Assembly: GCA_002428735.1 (NCBI GenBank)
Contig: DIXO01000058.1
Location: 1-9,220, forward strand
Direction: 5' to 3'
Source of the DNA: Syntrophaceae bacterium UBA6078
Lineage (GTDB): Bacteria; Desulfobacterota; Syntrophia; Syntrophales; UBA2210
Length of the DNA: 9,220 nucleotides
Both the position numbers and the translations under genes were made by a program. The notes beneath the pieces are model-generated. The model saw only the letters and a program-made list of their open reading frames with translations, did not search any database and was not told where the DNA came from. Positions 1-5,819 of this stretch are shown piece after piece (within the stretch, counting starts at the first letter, position 1; the number at the start of each line of letters is the position of its first letter).

Positions 1-23
1 CAAAAGTTGGTGGTGGATTACGG
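1..23. repeat. Left copy of a 23-bp terminal inverted repeat
   Basis: The first 23 bases (beginning CAAAAGTTGG and ending GATTACGG) are the exact reverse complement of the last 23 bases of the window. Identity stops at base 24. No transposase or integrase gene lies between the copies and the enclosed genes are housekeeping genes, so a simple transposon is unlikely. A contig break at a dispersed repeat, or an assembly or amplification artefact, is at least as likely as a biological element. Confidence 0.85.
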
Positions 24-91
24 CCTTTTTCAGGGCTTTCAATTGCGCGCGCCTTGTGGTATTTTAACAACCTGATGGGGGGTGATATGAT

Positions 92-298
92 ATGCCGGAA
101 CCGGGATTATACCTCAGGGTAAATTATACGGATAATTCCTATGATTATATTGCCGGAACCACTCTCAACAAGCTGATACGCCAGCATAAGGTCAAACGGT
201 TCTATCGCAACTCCGCGCACAGGTGGGTCACCGTGGGCGTTGACCCCATACGGGGGATGGGAGGAGTCTATGCCGGGCCGGACAGAAGAAAGATGTGA
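92..298 (+). CDS. GSU3473-like small conserved protein
   Basis: This 68-residue protein resembles the short GSU3473-type proteins of Geobacter and relatives. They share an N-terminal LRVNYTDNSYDYI-like stretch (here residues 7-20), a central basic segment (KVKRFYRNSAHRWVTVGVDPIR, written here only as landmarks V34, W45, G49, D51, R54) and a C-terminal Y-x-GPDRR motif (residues 60-66). No catalytic residues, signal peptide or membrane segment is visible, and the family has no established function that I can name. The ATG at 92 is chosen because a G-rich Shine-Dalgarno (GGGGGGTGA, 77-85) sits about seven bases upstream; an ATG at 87 is in another frame. The gene converges on the HD-domain gene with only 13 bp between the stop codons and no visible terminator. 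Family recognition is from memory of the motif pattern. Confidence 0.72.
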   Translation: MPEPGLYLRVNYTDNSYDYIAGTTLNKLIRQHKVKRFYRNSAHRWVTVGVDPIRGMGGVYAGPDRRKM

Positions 299-311
299 CT
301 TCCTCAAACCC

Positions 312-908
312 TTATGAACCAGGCGCTTCCGCAGGGGTTCCCTTCAGCCCTATCTCGTCGGCCACCTCGCGCATCCCGTTGATGGCGTCTTCAATCAGTT
401 CACCGACCTCGATCCCCAGCATCTTGGCTCCCTTTTGAATGATCGACCGATCCACCCCGGCCGCGAAGGCCGGAGATTTCCACTTCTTCTTCACCGATTT
501 GACGCTCATATCCATGACGCTTCCCGATGGCCGCACCATGGCGTTGGCGGTAATGAGGCCGGTAAGTTCATCCACGGCATACAGCGTCTTCTCCAGGACG
601 CTTTCAGGCTCCACGTCCGAGCATATACCCCATCCGTGCGACACGACGGCGCGAATGTATGATTCCGGCCATCCTTTTTCTTCCAGAATCTTCCGGGTCA
701 TGGAGCAGTGCTGCTCGGGGAACTTTTCATAATCAAGGTCGTGGACGAGGCCGATAACGCCCCACTCGTCTTCATCCGCGCCCCGCTTCCGCGCGCAGTA
801 GCGCATGACCCCTTCCACCGCGTAGGCGTGTTTCAGCAGGCTGTCGCTTCTGTTGTACTGATGGAGAAGGGCGAGCGCCTCCTCGCGGGTCGGCCTGTGC
901 TGCGTCAT
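312..908 (-). CDS. HD-superfamily hydrolase (COG2316-like)
   Basis: This 198-residue protein has the layout of predicted HD-domain phosphohydrolases of the COG2316 type. The likely metal ligands are H27 (LLKHAYAVE), the H56-D57 doublet in GLVHDLDYE, H91 (VVSHGWG) and D113 in AVDELTGLITA. The C-terminal half carries the family block VKSVKKKWKSPAFAAGV (about 137-152). HD proteins hydrolyse phosphate esters, often of nucleotides, but the substrate here cannot be read from sequence. It is cytoplasmic, with no signal peptide or membrane segment. The open frame extends upstream to 1034, but the ATG at 908 is the start. It follows an AAAGGAGGA Shine-Dalgarno, and the residues before it read like out-of-frame rsmB. 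Its ATG overlaps the rsmB stop codon (ATGA, 905-908), so translation is probably coupled. It is the last gene of the fmt-rsmB operon. Confidence 0.85.
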   Translation of the reverse strand: MTQHRPTREEALALLHQYNRSDSLLKHAYAVEGVMRYCARKRGADEDEWGVIGLVHDLDYEKFPEQHCSMTRKILEEKGWPESYIRAVVSHGWGICSDVEPESVLEKTLYAVDELTGLITANAMVRPSGSVMDMSVKSVKKKWKSPAFAAGVDRSIIQKGAKMLGIEVGELIEDAINGMREVADEIGLKGTPAEAPGS

Positions 909-2254
909 GGCGTATCCTCCTTTTTCTTGAGTACGGCCCCGAAGAACCCGTCTGTTCGATGGCGATGGGGGAATGTTCTGAACATCCCGGCTTCGTCCCG
1001 CATCGCGGCCGGTACCGTCTCGGGTCTGAGGCACGCAAAGTTGGGGTTTTCAGCCAAAAATCCTCTGATGATCATTTCGTTCTCTGCGGATGATATGGTG
1101 CAGGTACTGTAGACCAGCGTGCCCCCCCCCTTCACGTAGCAAGCCGAACGGTTCAGTATCTCCCGCTGGAGCGGCGGGAAGGCGGCAAGGTCCTCGGGAG
1201 CGGTGTGCCATCTGATTTCGGGATTTCTCCGCAACGTCCCCAGCCCCGAGCAGGGAACATCCACGAGGACCCGGTCAAACTGCCCGCGCAGCCTCTCCGG
1301 CGGGTTCTGGGTCGCATCGTGAACGATCGGTTCGATGATCGTCACTCCCAGTCTGCGGGCGAGAGCCTGCAGGGATTCGATCTTTGCGCGGCTGATATCC
1401 ATGGCGACGATCCTGCCGCTGTTTTTAGTCAACTGGGCAAGGTGTGTCGTTTTGATCCCCGCGCCGGCGCAGACATCAAGGATCGTTTCCCCCGGTTTGG
1501 GATCCACGAGCAGAGAGATCATCTGGGAGGCCTCGTCCTGGATCTGCATTTCCCCTTCCCGGAACAGCGGAAATTCCCTCACGGGTCCGGGAAGATCGGA
1601 GAAGATGATGCCGTCGGGGGCGTAGCGTGACGGAACCGCATTACAGCCATATTCGGTAAGACGTGTGATCAGGGTCGGCCGGTCAGTCTTCAGCCGGTTT
1701 GTCCTGACCGTAAGGGGAGGGATGGTATTGTTGCTTTCACACAAATCCCGTGTTTCATCGAGTCCTAACTGCTCCACCCATAGACGGACGAGCCAGAGCG
1801 GGTGCGAATGGACCACTGAGATGTGAGACAGCGGATCGTCATCGAAGGAAGGCCAGGCGATGGCATCCATCTTCCGGGCGGCATTCCGCAGGATGGCGTT
1901 GACCAGGTTTGACCATCCGGGGCGCCGTCCCTTTGCCATCTCGACCGCTTCATTCGTGGCGGCGTACGCTGGGACTCTGTCCGCACACATAATCTGGTAA
2001 AGGGCAACCCGCAGGATGTTGCGGAGCCTTTGCTCCATCAGATCGAACGGCCTGTTGTATACGGCACGGATGACCCAGTCGATACGGTTCCGCAGGCGCA
2101 GGGTCCCGTACACAAGCTGTGTAAGAAGGCCGCGATCCTGAGGAACAGGGAGCAAATTCCTTGCGAGGTATGCATCCAGAAGAGGTTGAGCGAATGCTCC
2201 CTCCTCGACCCTGTCAAGTATCTGAACTGCCAGGGTGCGAGGGGTATGCTTCAT
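905..2254 (-). CDS. rsmB: 16S rRNA (cytosine-C5)-methyltransferase RsmB
   Basis: RsmB (Sun/Fmu) makes m5C967 in 16S rRNA using S-adenosylmethionine. The 449-residue protein (E. coli about 429) has an N-terminal NusB-like RNA-binding domain (residues 1-130, with RGLLTQLVYGTLR and NLVNAILRN) and a C-terminal Rossmann methyltransferase. The SAM-binding motif I is LDVCAGAGIKTTHLAQL (259-275), followed by the acidic strand AMDISRAK. Motif IV is DVPCSGLGTLRRNP with C335. Motif VI is YSTCTISSAENE with the catalytic nucleophile C385. The C-terminus ends in the usual FPHRHRTDGFFGAVLKK block. The ATG at 2254 is chosen because homologues begin near KHTPRTLAVQILDRVEEG and a GGGGTGG stretch precedes it. 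An in-frame ATG at 2284 would add ten residues and overlap fmt by 17 bp, but lacks a Shine-Dalgarno. The gene lies 13 bp after fmt and overlaps the HD gene by 4 bp. Confidence 0.95.
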   Translation of the reverse strand: MKHTPRTLAVQILDRVEEGAFAQPLLDAYLARNLLPVPQDRGLLTQLVYGTLRLRNRIDWVIRAVYNRPFDLMEQRLRNILRVALYQIMCADRVPAYAATNEAVEMAKGRRPGWSNLVNAILRNAARKMDAIAWPSFDDDPLSHISVVHSHPLWLVRLWVEQLGLDETRDLCESNNTIPPLTVRTNRLKTDRPTLITRLTEYGCNAVPSRYAPDGIIFSDLPGPVREFPLFREGEMQIQDEASQMISLLVDPKPGETILDVCAGAGIKTTHLAQLTKNSGRIVAMDISRAKIESLQALARRLGVTIIEPIVHDATQNPPERLRGQFDRVLVDVPCSGLGTLRRNPEIRWHTAPEDLAAFPPLQREILNRSACYVKGGGTLVYSTCTISSAENEMIIRGFLAENPNFACLRPETVPAAMRDEAGMFRTFPHRHRTDGFFGAVLKKKEDTP

Positions 2255-2267
2255 GCCACCCCATTTT

Positions 2268-3209
2268 TTATTCGAGGTTGTCATCGTCTGCCAGGGGATG
2301 CCCTCTCAGGAAATCGTCAATCGACATCCGTTTTTTCCCTTCGAGCTGGACATCCTGGATATACACGTGGCCATCCCGCGTGGCCACTTGGAGCCCCGCC
2401 TCCATCAATCGGCCCAGTTTTCCGGGCTCCTTTTCTCCCGAGGCTTTTTCTTTGCCTGCCACGGCATGGAATATCTTCAATTTCTTGTCTCGAAGGAAGG
2501 AATACGCAGCCGGCTGGGAAGAGAGGCCCCTGATGAGATTGACGATTTTCTCCGGGTCGTCGTTCCAGTCGATATGCCCTAATACCCGTTCGAGACGGGG
2601 TGCCAGGGTAACGAGAGAGGAGTCCTGCGGGGTTGGAGTGATGGTCCCTTCCTCGATGCCTTGAACGGCCCGAACAAGAAGCTGCGCCCCCATTGATGCA
2701 AGGGTTGCGTGCAGATCGTCGAAGGTGTCCGCAGGGTCTATGCTGATCTCCTGCTGAAGCAGGATGGCCCCGGAATCGACCCCCTCGTCCATCAGCATGA
2801 TGGTCACCCCCGTCTTTGTATCTCCGTTGATGAGGGCCCAATTAATCGGCGCGGCTCCCCGATATCGAGGGAGCAGGGAGGGATGCACATTCAGGCATCC
2901 CAAACGAGGAAATTCAATGATTTCCCCGGGCAGTATCTGCCCAAAGGCGGCCAGCACCACCATGTCGGGGGCGATTCCTCGGAAGGTGTTCAAGAATTCT
3001 GTATCCCGGACGCGGTCGGGTTGGAGGACGGGGAGACCCAGTTCCAGTGCGCTTAGTTTTACCGGTTGCGGGATCACTTTCTTTCCCCTTCCCTGCGGCC
3101 TGTCAGGCTGCGTAATAACGCCCGCGATCGGATAGCCTTTTTCCACCAGAGCCTTTAGTGTGGGGACAGCAAAATCCGGCGTTCCCATAAACAGTATCTT
3201 CGGTTTCAT
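2268..3209 (-). CDS. fmt: Methionyl-tRNA formyltransferase
   Basis: Fmt formylates initiator Met-tRNA with 10-formyltetrahydrofolate, allowing initiation with fMet. The 313-residue length matches E. coli (315). The N-terminal formyltransferase domain starts ILFMGTPDFAVPTL. The catalytic triad is visible as N107 and H109 in LNVHPSLLPRYRGAAP and D145 in LMDEGVDSGAILLQ. The C-terminal tRNA-binding domain follows from about residue 205 (LGHIDWNDDPEKIVNLIRGL). The ATG at 3209 is preferred over an in-frame GTG at 3218, because an AAGGTGA Shine-Dalgarno is ideally placed seven bases before the ATG. It is the first gene of the fmt-rsmB-HD operon. In many bacteria def lies next to fmt; here def is absent and the upstream neighbour is divergent. 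Confidence 0.97.
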   Translation of the reverse strand: MKPKILFMGTPDFAVPTLKALVEKGYPIAGVITQPDRPQGRGKKVIPQPVKLSALELGLPVLQPDRVRDTEFLNTFRGIAPDMVVLAAFGQILPGEIIEFPRLGCLNVHPSLLPRYRGAAPINWALINGDTKTGVTIMLMDEGVDSGAILLQQEISIDPADTFDDLHATLASMGAQLLVRAVQGIEEGTITPTPQDSSLVTLAPRLERVLGHIDWNDDPEKIVNLIRGLSSQPAAYSFLRDKKLKIFHAVAGKEKASGEKEPGKLGRLMEAGLQVATRDGHVYIQDVQLEGKKRMSIDDFLRGHPLADDDNLE

Positions 3210-3232
3210 GACAGTCACCTTTCTTGTGGGAG

Positions 3233-3261
3233 ATTATAACCGGTTACCTGATTTTAATCAA
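3233..3261 (-). promoter_or_regulatory. Sigma70-type promoter of the fmt-rsmB-HD operon
   Basis: On the minus strand a TTGATT -35 box (3261-3256) is separated by exactly 17 bp from a perfect TATAAT -10 box (3238-3233). This places the transcription start near 3226, giving a leader of only about 15-18 bases before the fmt ATG at 3209. The spacer and the edge of the -10 box contain a perfect 10-bp palindrome (TAACCGGTTA, 3237-3246). The promoter call is by consensus match only. Confidence 0.7.
3237..3246. promoter_or_regulatory. Palindrome inside the fmt promoter, possible operator
   Basis: TAACCGGTTA is a perfect 10-bp palindrome lying in the spacer and overlapping two bases of the fmt -10 box. 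A protein binding there would block polymerase, so it could be a repressor site. No regulator gene is nearby, and a 10-bp palindrome can arise by chance. Confidence 0.3.
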
Positions 3262-3431
3262 ATTGGTCTCAAAACGGTAGGTAGAATCACTATTGCTTTC
3301 TCGCTGGATGGGGCTCTGGCTTTAGAAAAGCGCGGAATGTTCCTGTGCTCGGGGAAATTAGTTATTTTCTAGAGTGTCAAATTCTGTTATATGAAGCAAG
3401 GTAAATTTTTATTCAGGGAGGAATAAAACCA

Positions 3432-3569
3432 ATGCGGGCGCTGACCCTACTCCCTCAATCGTTGAAGCGACCGCAATCAATGTGTGTCATAAACCATGTG
3501 ATTCGGGAAAAACGCTTAAGCCATATAATCAATACACAGGAGATTAGTCATGCCGTTAATGAACGCTAA
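3432..3569 (+). CDS. Possible 45-aa leader ORF overlapping the dehydratase start
   Basis: An ATG at 3432 follows a strong Shine-Dalgarno (AGGGAGGA, 3416-3423) with about nine bases of spacing. It opens a 45-residue frame starting MRALTLLPQS and ending AVNER. The frame reads through the dehydratase ribosome binding site and stops at 3567-3569, twenty bases inside the dehydratase gene in another frame. Such an arrangement could couple or regulate translation of the downstream gene. The product has no domain I recognise. The opening residues faintly recall N-termini of zinc alcohol dehydrogenases, but nothing further supports that. It may equally be a chance frame. If the transcript starts at the TATAAT near 3524, this ORF is not transcribed with the gene. 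Confidence 0.25.
   Translation: MRALTLLPQSLKRPQSMCVINHVIREKRLSHIINTQEISHAVNER
3524..3529 (+). promoter_or_regulatory. Candidate -10 box of the dehydratase operon
   Basis: A perfect TATAAT lies 20 bp before the dehydratase ATG. The matching -35 position (ATTCGG, 3501-3506, 17-bp spacer) is weak, so an activator or another promoter further upstream may be needed. A start near 3536 would leave a leader of about 14 bases that still includes the AGGAGA ribosome binding site (3538-3543). Confidence 0.35.
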
Positions 3570-5004
3570 GCAATATGAAGAGAGTTTGAGGAAATTAAAA
3601 TTCAAGGTGTATATGTTCGGCAAGCTGGTGGAGAATCCCGTCGATGATCCGATTATCCGCCCCTCCATGAATGCTGTTGCAGCGACGTATGAATTCGCCC
3701 ACTATCCCGAGTACGAAGACCTCATGACGGCCACCTCCCATATCACGGGGAAGAAAATCAACCGTTTCACCCATATCCATCAGAGTACGAAGGATCTAGT
3801 CAAGAAATCCAAGATGGGTCGTCTTCTTGGTTCGCTGACCGGCTGCTGTTTCCAGCGCTGCGTGGGAATGGACGCGATGAACGCCCTGTCGATGACCACT
3901 TACGATATCGACCAGAAGTACGGTACCGAGTACAATAAACGATTTCTGAAATTTCTGGAATACGTACAGGAAAACGATCTGACCTGCGACGGCGCCATGA
4001 CGGACCCTAAGGGAGACCGGAGCAAGGCGCCGCACCAGCAGGACGATCCGGACATGTTCATGCACGTGGTGAAGGAGCGGAAAGACGGGATCGTGGTCAG
4101 GGGCGCGAAGTGCCACCAGACCGGTGCGGTCAACTCCCATGAGATCATCATCATGCCCACGATCAGCATGCGCGAGGAAGACAAAGACTACGCCATCTCC
4201 TTTGCGCTCCCCGCCGATGCCGAGGGAATTACCTACATCCTGGGCCGCCAGTCGTGCGACACCCGGAAGCTGGAGAAGGGGACGATGGACCGGGGCAACC
4301 AGCTCTACGGCGGTCATGAGGCTTTGGTAGTCTTCGACGATGTTTTCGTCCCCTGGGAGCGGGTCTTCATGTACAAGGAGTGGGATTTTGCGGGCCAGTT
4401 GGTGGAGCAGTTCGCCTCGTACCACCGCCAGAGCTACGCCTGCAAAGCGGGGGTGGGTGATGTTCTCATCGGCGCCACTCAGTGCATTGCCGAGTACAAC
4501 GGGGCTCAGAAGGCGTCCCACGTCAAGGACAAGATCATCGAGATGAACCACCTCAACGAGACCCTCTTCTGCGGGTCGATTGCCTGCGCGGCCGAAGGGC
4601 ACAAGGAACCCAGCGGTACCTACTACGTCAACACGCTCCTGGCGAACGTCTGCAAGCAGAACGTGACGCGTTTCCCCTATGAGATTGCGCGGCTGGCCCA
4701 GGACATCGCCGGCGGTCTGATGGTAACCCTCCCCTCCGAAGAAGATTTCTGTTCACCGGAGGTCGGCAAGTGGGTTGAGAAATATTACAAGGGGAGCACA
4801 GGCGTCTCCACGGAAGACCGGATGCGGATGCTGCGGCTGATCGAGAACATCACCCTGGGAACCGCCGCCGTGGGATATCTGACCGAGTCGATGCACGGTG
4901 CGGGATCTCCCCAGGCCCAGCGGATCATGATCTCCCGGCAGGTCAATATGGAGGAGAAGAAAAAGGTCGCCAAAAAGCTCAGTGGCATCAAGGCGAATGA
5001 GTAG
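3550..5004 (+). CDS. abfD: 4-hydroxybutyryl-CoA dehydratase / vinylacetyl-CoA delta-isomerase
   Basis: This 484-residue protein closely follows Clostridium aminobutyricum AbfD (about 490 aa) from start (YEESLRKLKFKVYMFG) to end (TESMHGAGSPQAQRIMI). The family converts 4-hydroxybutyryl-CoA to crotonyl-CoA by a radical mechanism using FAD and a [4Fe-4S] cluster, and isomerises vinylacetyl-CoA. It is a soluble homotetramer with an acyl-CoA-dehydrogenase-like fold. Expected cluster ligands are present: C100 and C104 in CCFQRCVGMD, H292 and C298 in YHRQSYACK. Catalytic counterparts also appear: E257 (GGHEALVVF), Y296, K299 and E446 (TESMHG). The spacing H292-C298 is one residue shorter than in AbfD (H292-C299). 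The region after residue 400 (CSPEVGKWVEKYYKGS) is also shorter. An AGGAGA Shine-Dalgarno six bases upstream supports the ATG. A 4-hydroxyphenylacetate hydroxylase-like flavoenzyme is the main alternative, but the intact ligands argue against it. Confidence 0.93.
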   Translation: MPLMNAKQYEESLRKLKFKVYMFGKLVENPVDDPIIRPSMNAVAATYEFAHYPEYEDLMTATSHITGKKINRFTHIHQSTKDLVKKSKMGRLLGSLTGCCFQRCVGMDAMNALSMTTYDIDQKYGTEYNKRFLKFLEYVQENDLTCDGAMTDPKGDRSKAPHQQDDPDMFMHVVKERKDGIVVRGAKCHQTGAVNSHEIIIMPTISMREEDKDYAISFALPADAEGITYILGRQSCDTRKLEKGTMDRGNQLYGGHEALVVFDDVFVPWERVFMYKEWDFAGQLVEQFASYHRQSYACKAGVGDVLIGATQCIAEYNGAQKASHVKDKIIEMNHLNETLFCGSIACAAEGHKEPSGTYYVNTLLANVCKQNVTRFPYEIARLAQDIAGGLMVTLPSEEDFCSPEVGKWVEKYYKGSTGVSTEDRMRMLRLIENITLGTAAVGYLTESMHGAGSPQAQRIMISRQVNMEEKKKVAKKLSGIKANE

Positions 5005-5296
5005 AAAATACCGGATCGGGTTGAAATACTGCGGGGGATGCAGCCCCCGCTACGACCGTGTACAGGCGGTAGAGTTCCTGCGGGAACGGTTGAAAGATAC
5101 GGTGGATCTGGTTTCGTATGAAGACTCTGTTATCGAAGGTATTCTGGTTGTTGCCGGCTGTCCCACCGCCTGCGTCGATCTAACCCCGTTCCAAGGGCGC
5201 CCCGTATGGGTCGTGACCAGCCCGCAGGATGCCGAACGCTTTGCGCAAACAATGAGGAGCGTGAAGAATAAAGAAGGGCTGGAGCCTGCCTTGTAA
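4997..5296 (+). CDS. Conserved small CGGC-motif protein of unknown function
   Basis: This 99-residue protein overlaps the dehydratase gene by 8 bp, so the two are almost certainly one operon with coupled translation. It carries a C-x2-C motif near the N-terminus (KYCGGCSPRYDR, C12 and C15) and a second C-x3-C motif (VAGCPTACVDL, C55 and C59). Short alternating hydrophobic strands (RIGLKYC, IEGILVVAGC, PVWVV) surround them, suggesting a small alpha/beta fold with all four cysteines near one edge. Four cysteines in this layout could bind an Fe-S cluster or metal, or act in redox chemistry; none of this is proven. I recall similar anonymous proteins with a CGGCxPRYDR motif in anaerobes but know no function. 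The ATG at 4997 is preferred (AAGG four bases upstream); a GTG at 4982 would add five residues. No signal peptide or membrane segment is present. Confidence 0.82.
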   Translation: MSRKYRIGLKYCGGCSPRYDRVQAVEFLRERLKDTVDLVSYEDSVIEGILVVAGCPTACVDLTPFQGRPVWVVTSPQDAERFAQTMRSVKNKEGLEPAL

Positions 5297-5353
5297 GAGA
5301 ATATGACCCCGCATGGCTCGAGAATAAGCTTTCCTCTCCTTATGCGTATTGTG

Positions 5354-5390
5354 CCTTCACTGCGGACAGTGCAAGGTCCTGCGGAGGCCC
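5354..5390 (+). terminator. Tandem stem-loops after the dehydratase operon
   Basis: The first hairpin pairs CCTT-CACTG (5354-5362) with CAGTG-C-AAGG (5367-5376) around a CGGA loop: nine base pairs with one bulged C. A second small hairpin, GG-CCT-GCGG-AGG-CC with a bulged T, follows at once (5375-5389). Both loops sit in a repeated CTGCGGA. There is no T-tract, so this is not a classic intrinsic terminator. It may protect the 3' end, act with Rho, or bind a protein that reads GGA in loops. Confidence 0.4.
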
Positions 5391-5432
5391 TTCGATTTGG
5401 TCACATGAACCGCAATCCAAATATCTACAAAA

Positions 5433-5450
5433 ATGTAACATCCATTACAT
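5433..5450. promoter_or_regulatory. ATGTAA-N6-TTACAT dyad, candidate operator
   Basis: A perfect 6-bp inverted repeat with a 6-bp centre spans 18 bp, the size and symmetry of a dimeric repressor site. It lies about 490 bp before gdhA and 140 bp after the CGGC gene, next to the sigma54-like element. No cognate regulator can be named. Confidence 0.3.
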
Positions 5451-5456
5451 CGGCAC

Positions 5457-5473
5457 AGCACAGTATCGTGCCA
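5457..5473 (-). promoter_or_regulatory. Sigma54-like -24/-12 element, facing left
   Basis: The minus strand reads TGGCACG-ATACT-GTGCT, which differs from the sigma54 consensus TGGCACG-N5-TTGCW at one defined position. Spacing between the GG and GC dinucleotides is correct. It points towards the 3' end of the dehydratase operon, where no minus-strand gene exists, so any transcript would be antisense. It also overlaps a GGCAC...GTGCC dyad (5452-5472), which could by itself explain part of the match. Confidence 0.3.
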
Positions 5474-5691
5474 TAACCAACCCTTTTCAATAAGTCCTTA
5501 ATCTTTCTTGATTGTCTGCGATTTATGCCGTTTTGCCACGTTTTTTGTAAATGCAGCCTTCCTAGTCCACCTTCTGTGACATACAGGAACTGGAGTTTCC
5601 ACGAACCAGGTTACGGTGTAGTTCCGAGAAAAATATTCTTTTCGGTAATGATTTTTTATTTGCATTTCAACACAATTGTAGTATTTACGCA

Positions 5692-5717
5692 AACGAAGAT
5701 CGTGAGAGGATCTCGTT
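5692..5717. other. Hairpin in the gdhA upstream region
   Basis: AACGA-A-GATC (5692-5701) pairs with GATC-TCGTT (5709-5717) around a GTGAGAG loop: nine base pairs with one bulged A. No T-tract follows. It lies about 220 bp before gdhA and upstream of the proposed gdhA promoter, so it could belong to an upstream transcript or be a protein site. Confidence 0.4.
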
Positions 5718-5791
5718 CCCCTGCAACCATTGATTCCGCCAGCGCACAGATGAAGCCAGGGCCGTACTGCTTCACGGTAGACAATTGTTTT

Positions 5792-5819
5792 TTGATTTGT
5801 AGAGCGTTTGGAGTATACA
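5792..5819 (+). promoter_or_regulatory. Sigma70-type promoter of gdhA
   Basis: TTGATT (5792-5797) and TATACA (5814-5819, continuing AT) are separated by 16 bp. A start near 5826 would give a leader of about 110 bases. A perfect ACAATTGT palindrome (5781-5788) lies immediately upstream of the -35 box, with a second copy 109 bp further upstream. Confidence 0.45.

Larger units (their letters stand above)
3210..3549. other. Divergent intergenic region between fmt and the dehydratase gene
   Basis: This 340-bp stretch separates two divergent transcription units. It holds the fmt promoter (3233-3261), a short SD-led ORF beginning at 3432, and a perfect TATAAT (3524-3529) whose -35 region 17 bp upstream (ATTCGG) is poor. 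An open frame crossing from the fmt gene to 3372 has no ribosome binding site and is a shadow. No tRNA, riboswitch or repeat was recognised. Confidence 0.7.

Noticed and set aside
909..1034. N-terminal 42-residue extension of the HD protein
   Set aside because: It overlaps rsmB in another frame, and the ATG at 908 has a strong Shine-Dalgarno and matches the family start.
3305..3321. Sigma54-like TGG-N10-TGGC match before the dehydratase gene
   Set aside because: Only the core dinucleotides fit; most of the -24 box is wrong, and similar matches are common by chance.
3322..3371. TAGAAAA...TTTTCTA inverted repeat in the fmt/dehydratase intergenic region
   Set aside because: Only seven AT-rich base pairs separated by 36 bases; not significant by eye.
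3796..4602. 268-codon minus-strand open frame opposite the dehydratase gene
   Set aside because: It is antisense to a family-matching enzyme with intact catalytic residues, has no ribosome binding site and shows low-complexity composition typical of shadow frames.
5498..5692. 64-codon minus-strand frame, rich in basic residues
   Set aside because: No ribosome binding site or family resemblance was seen and the region is AT-rich non-coding in character.
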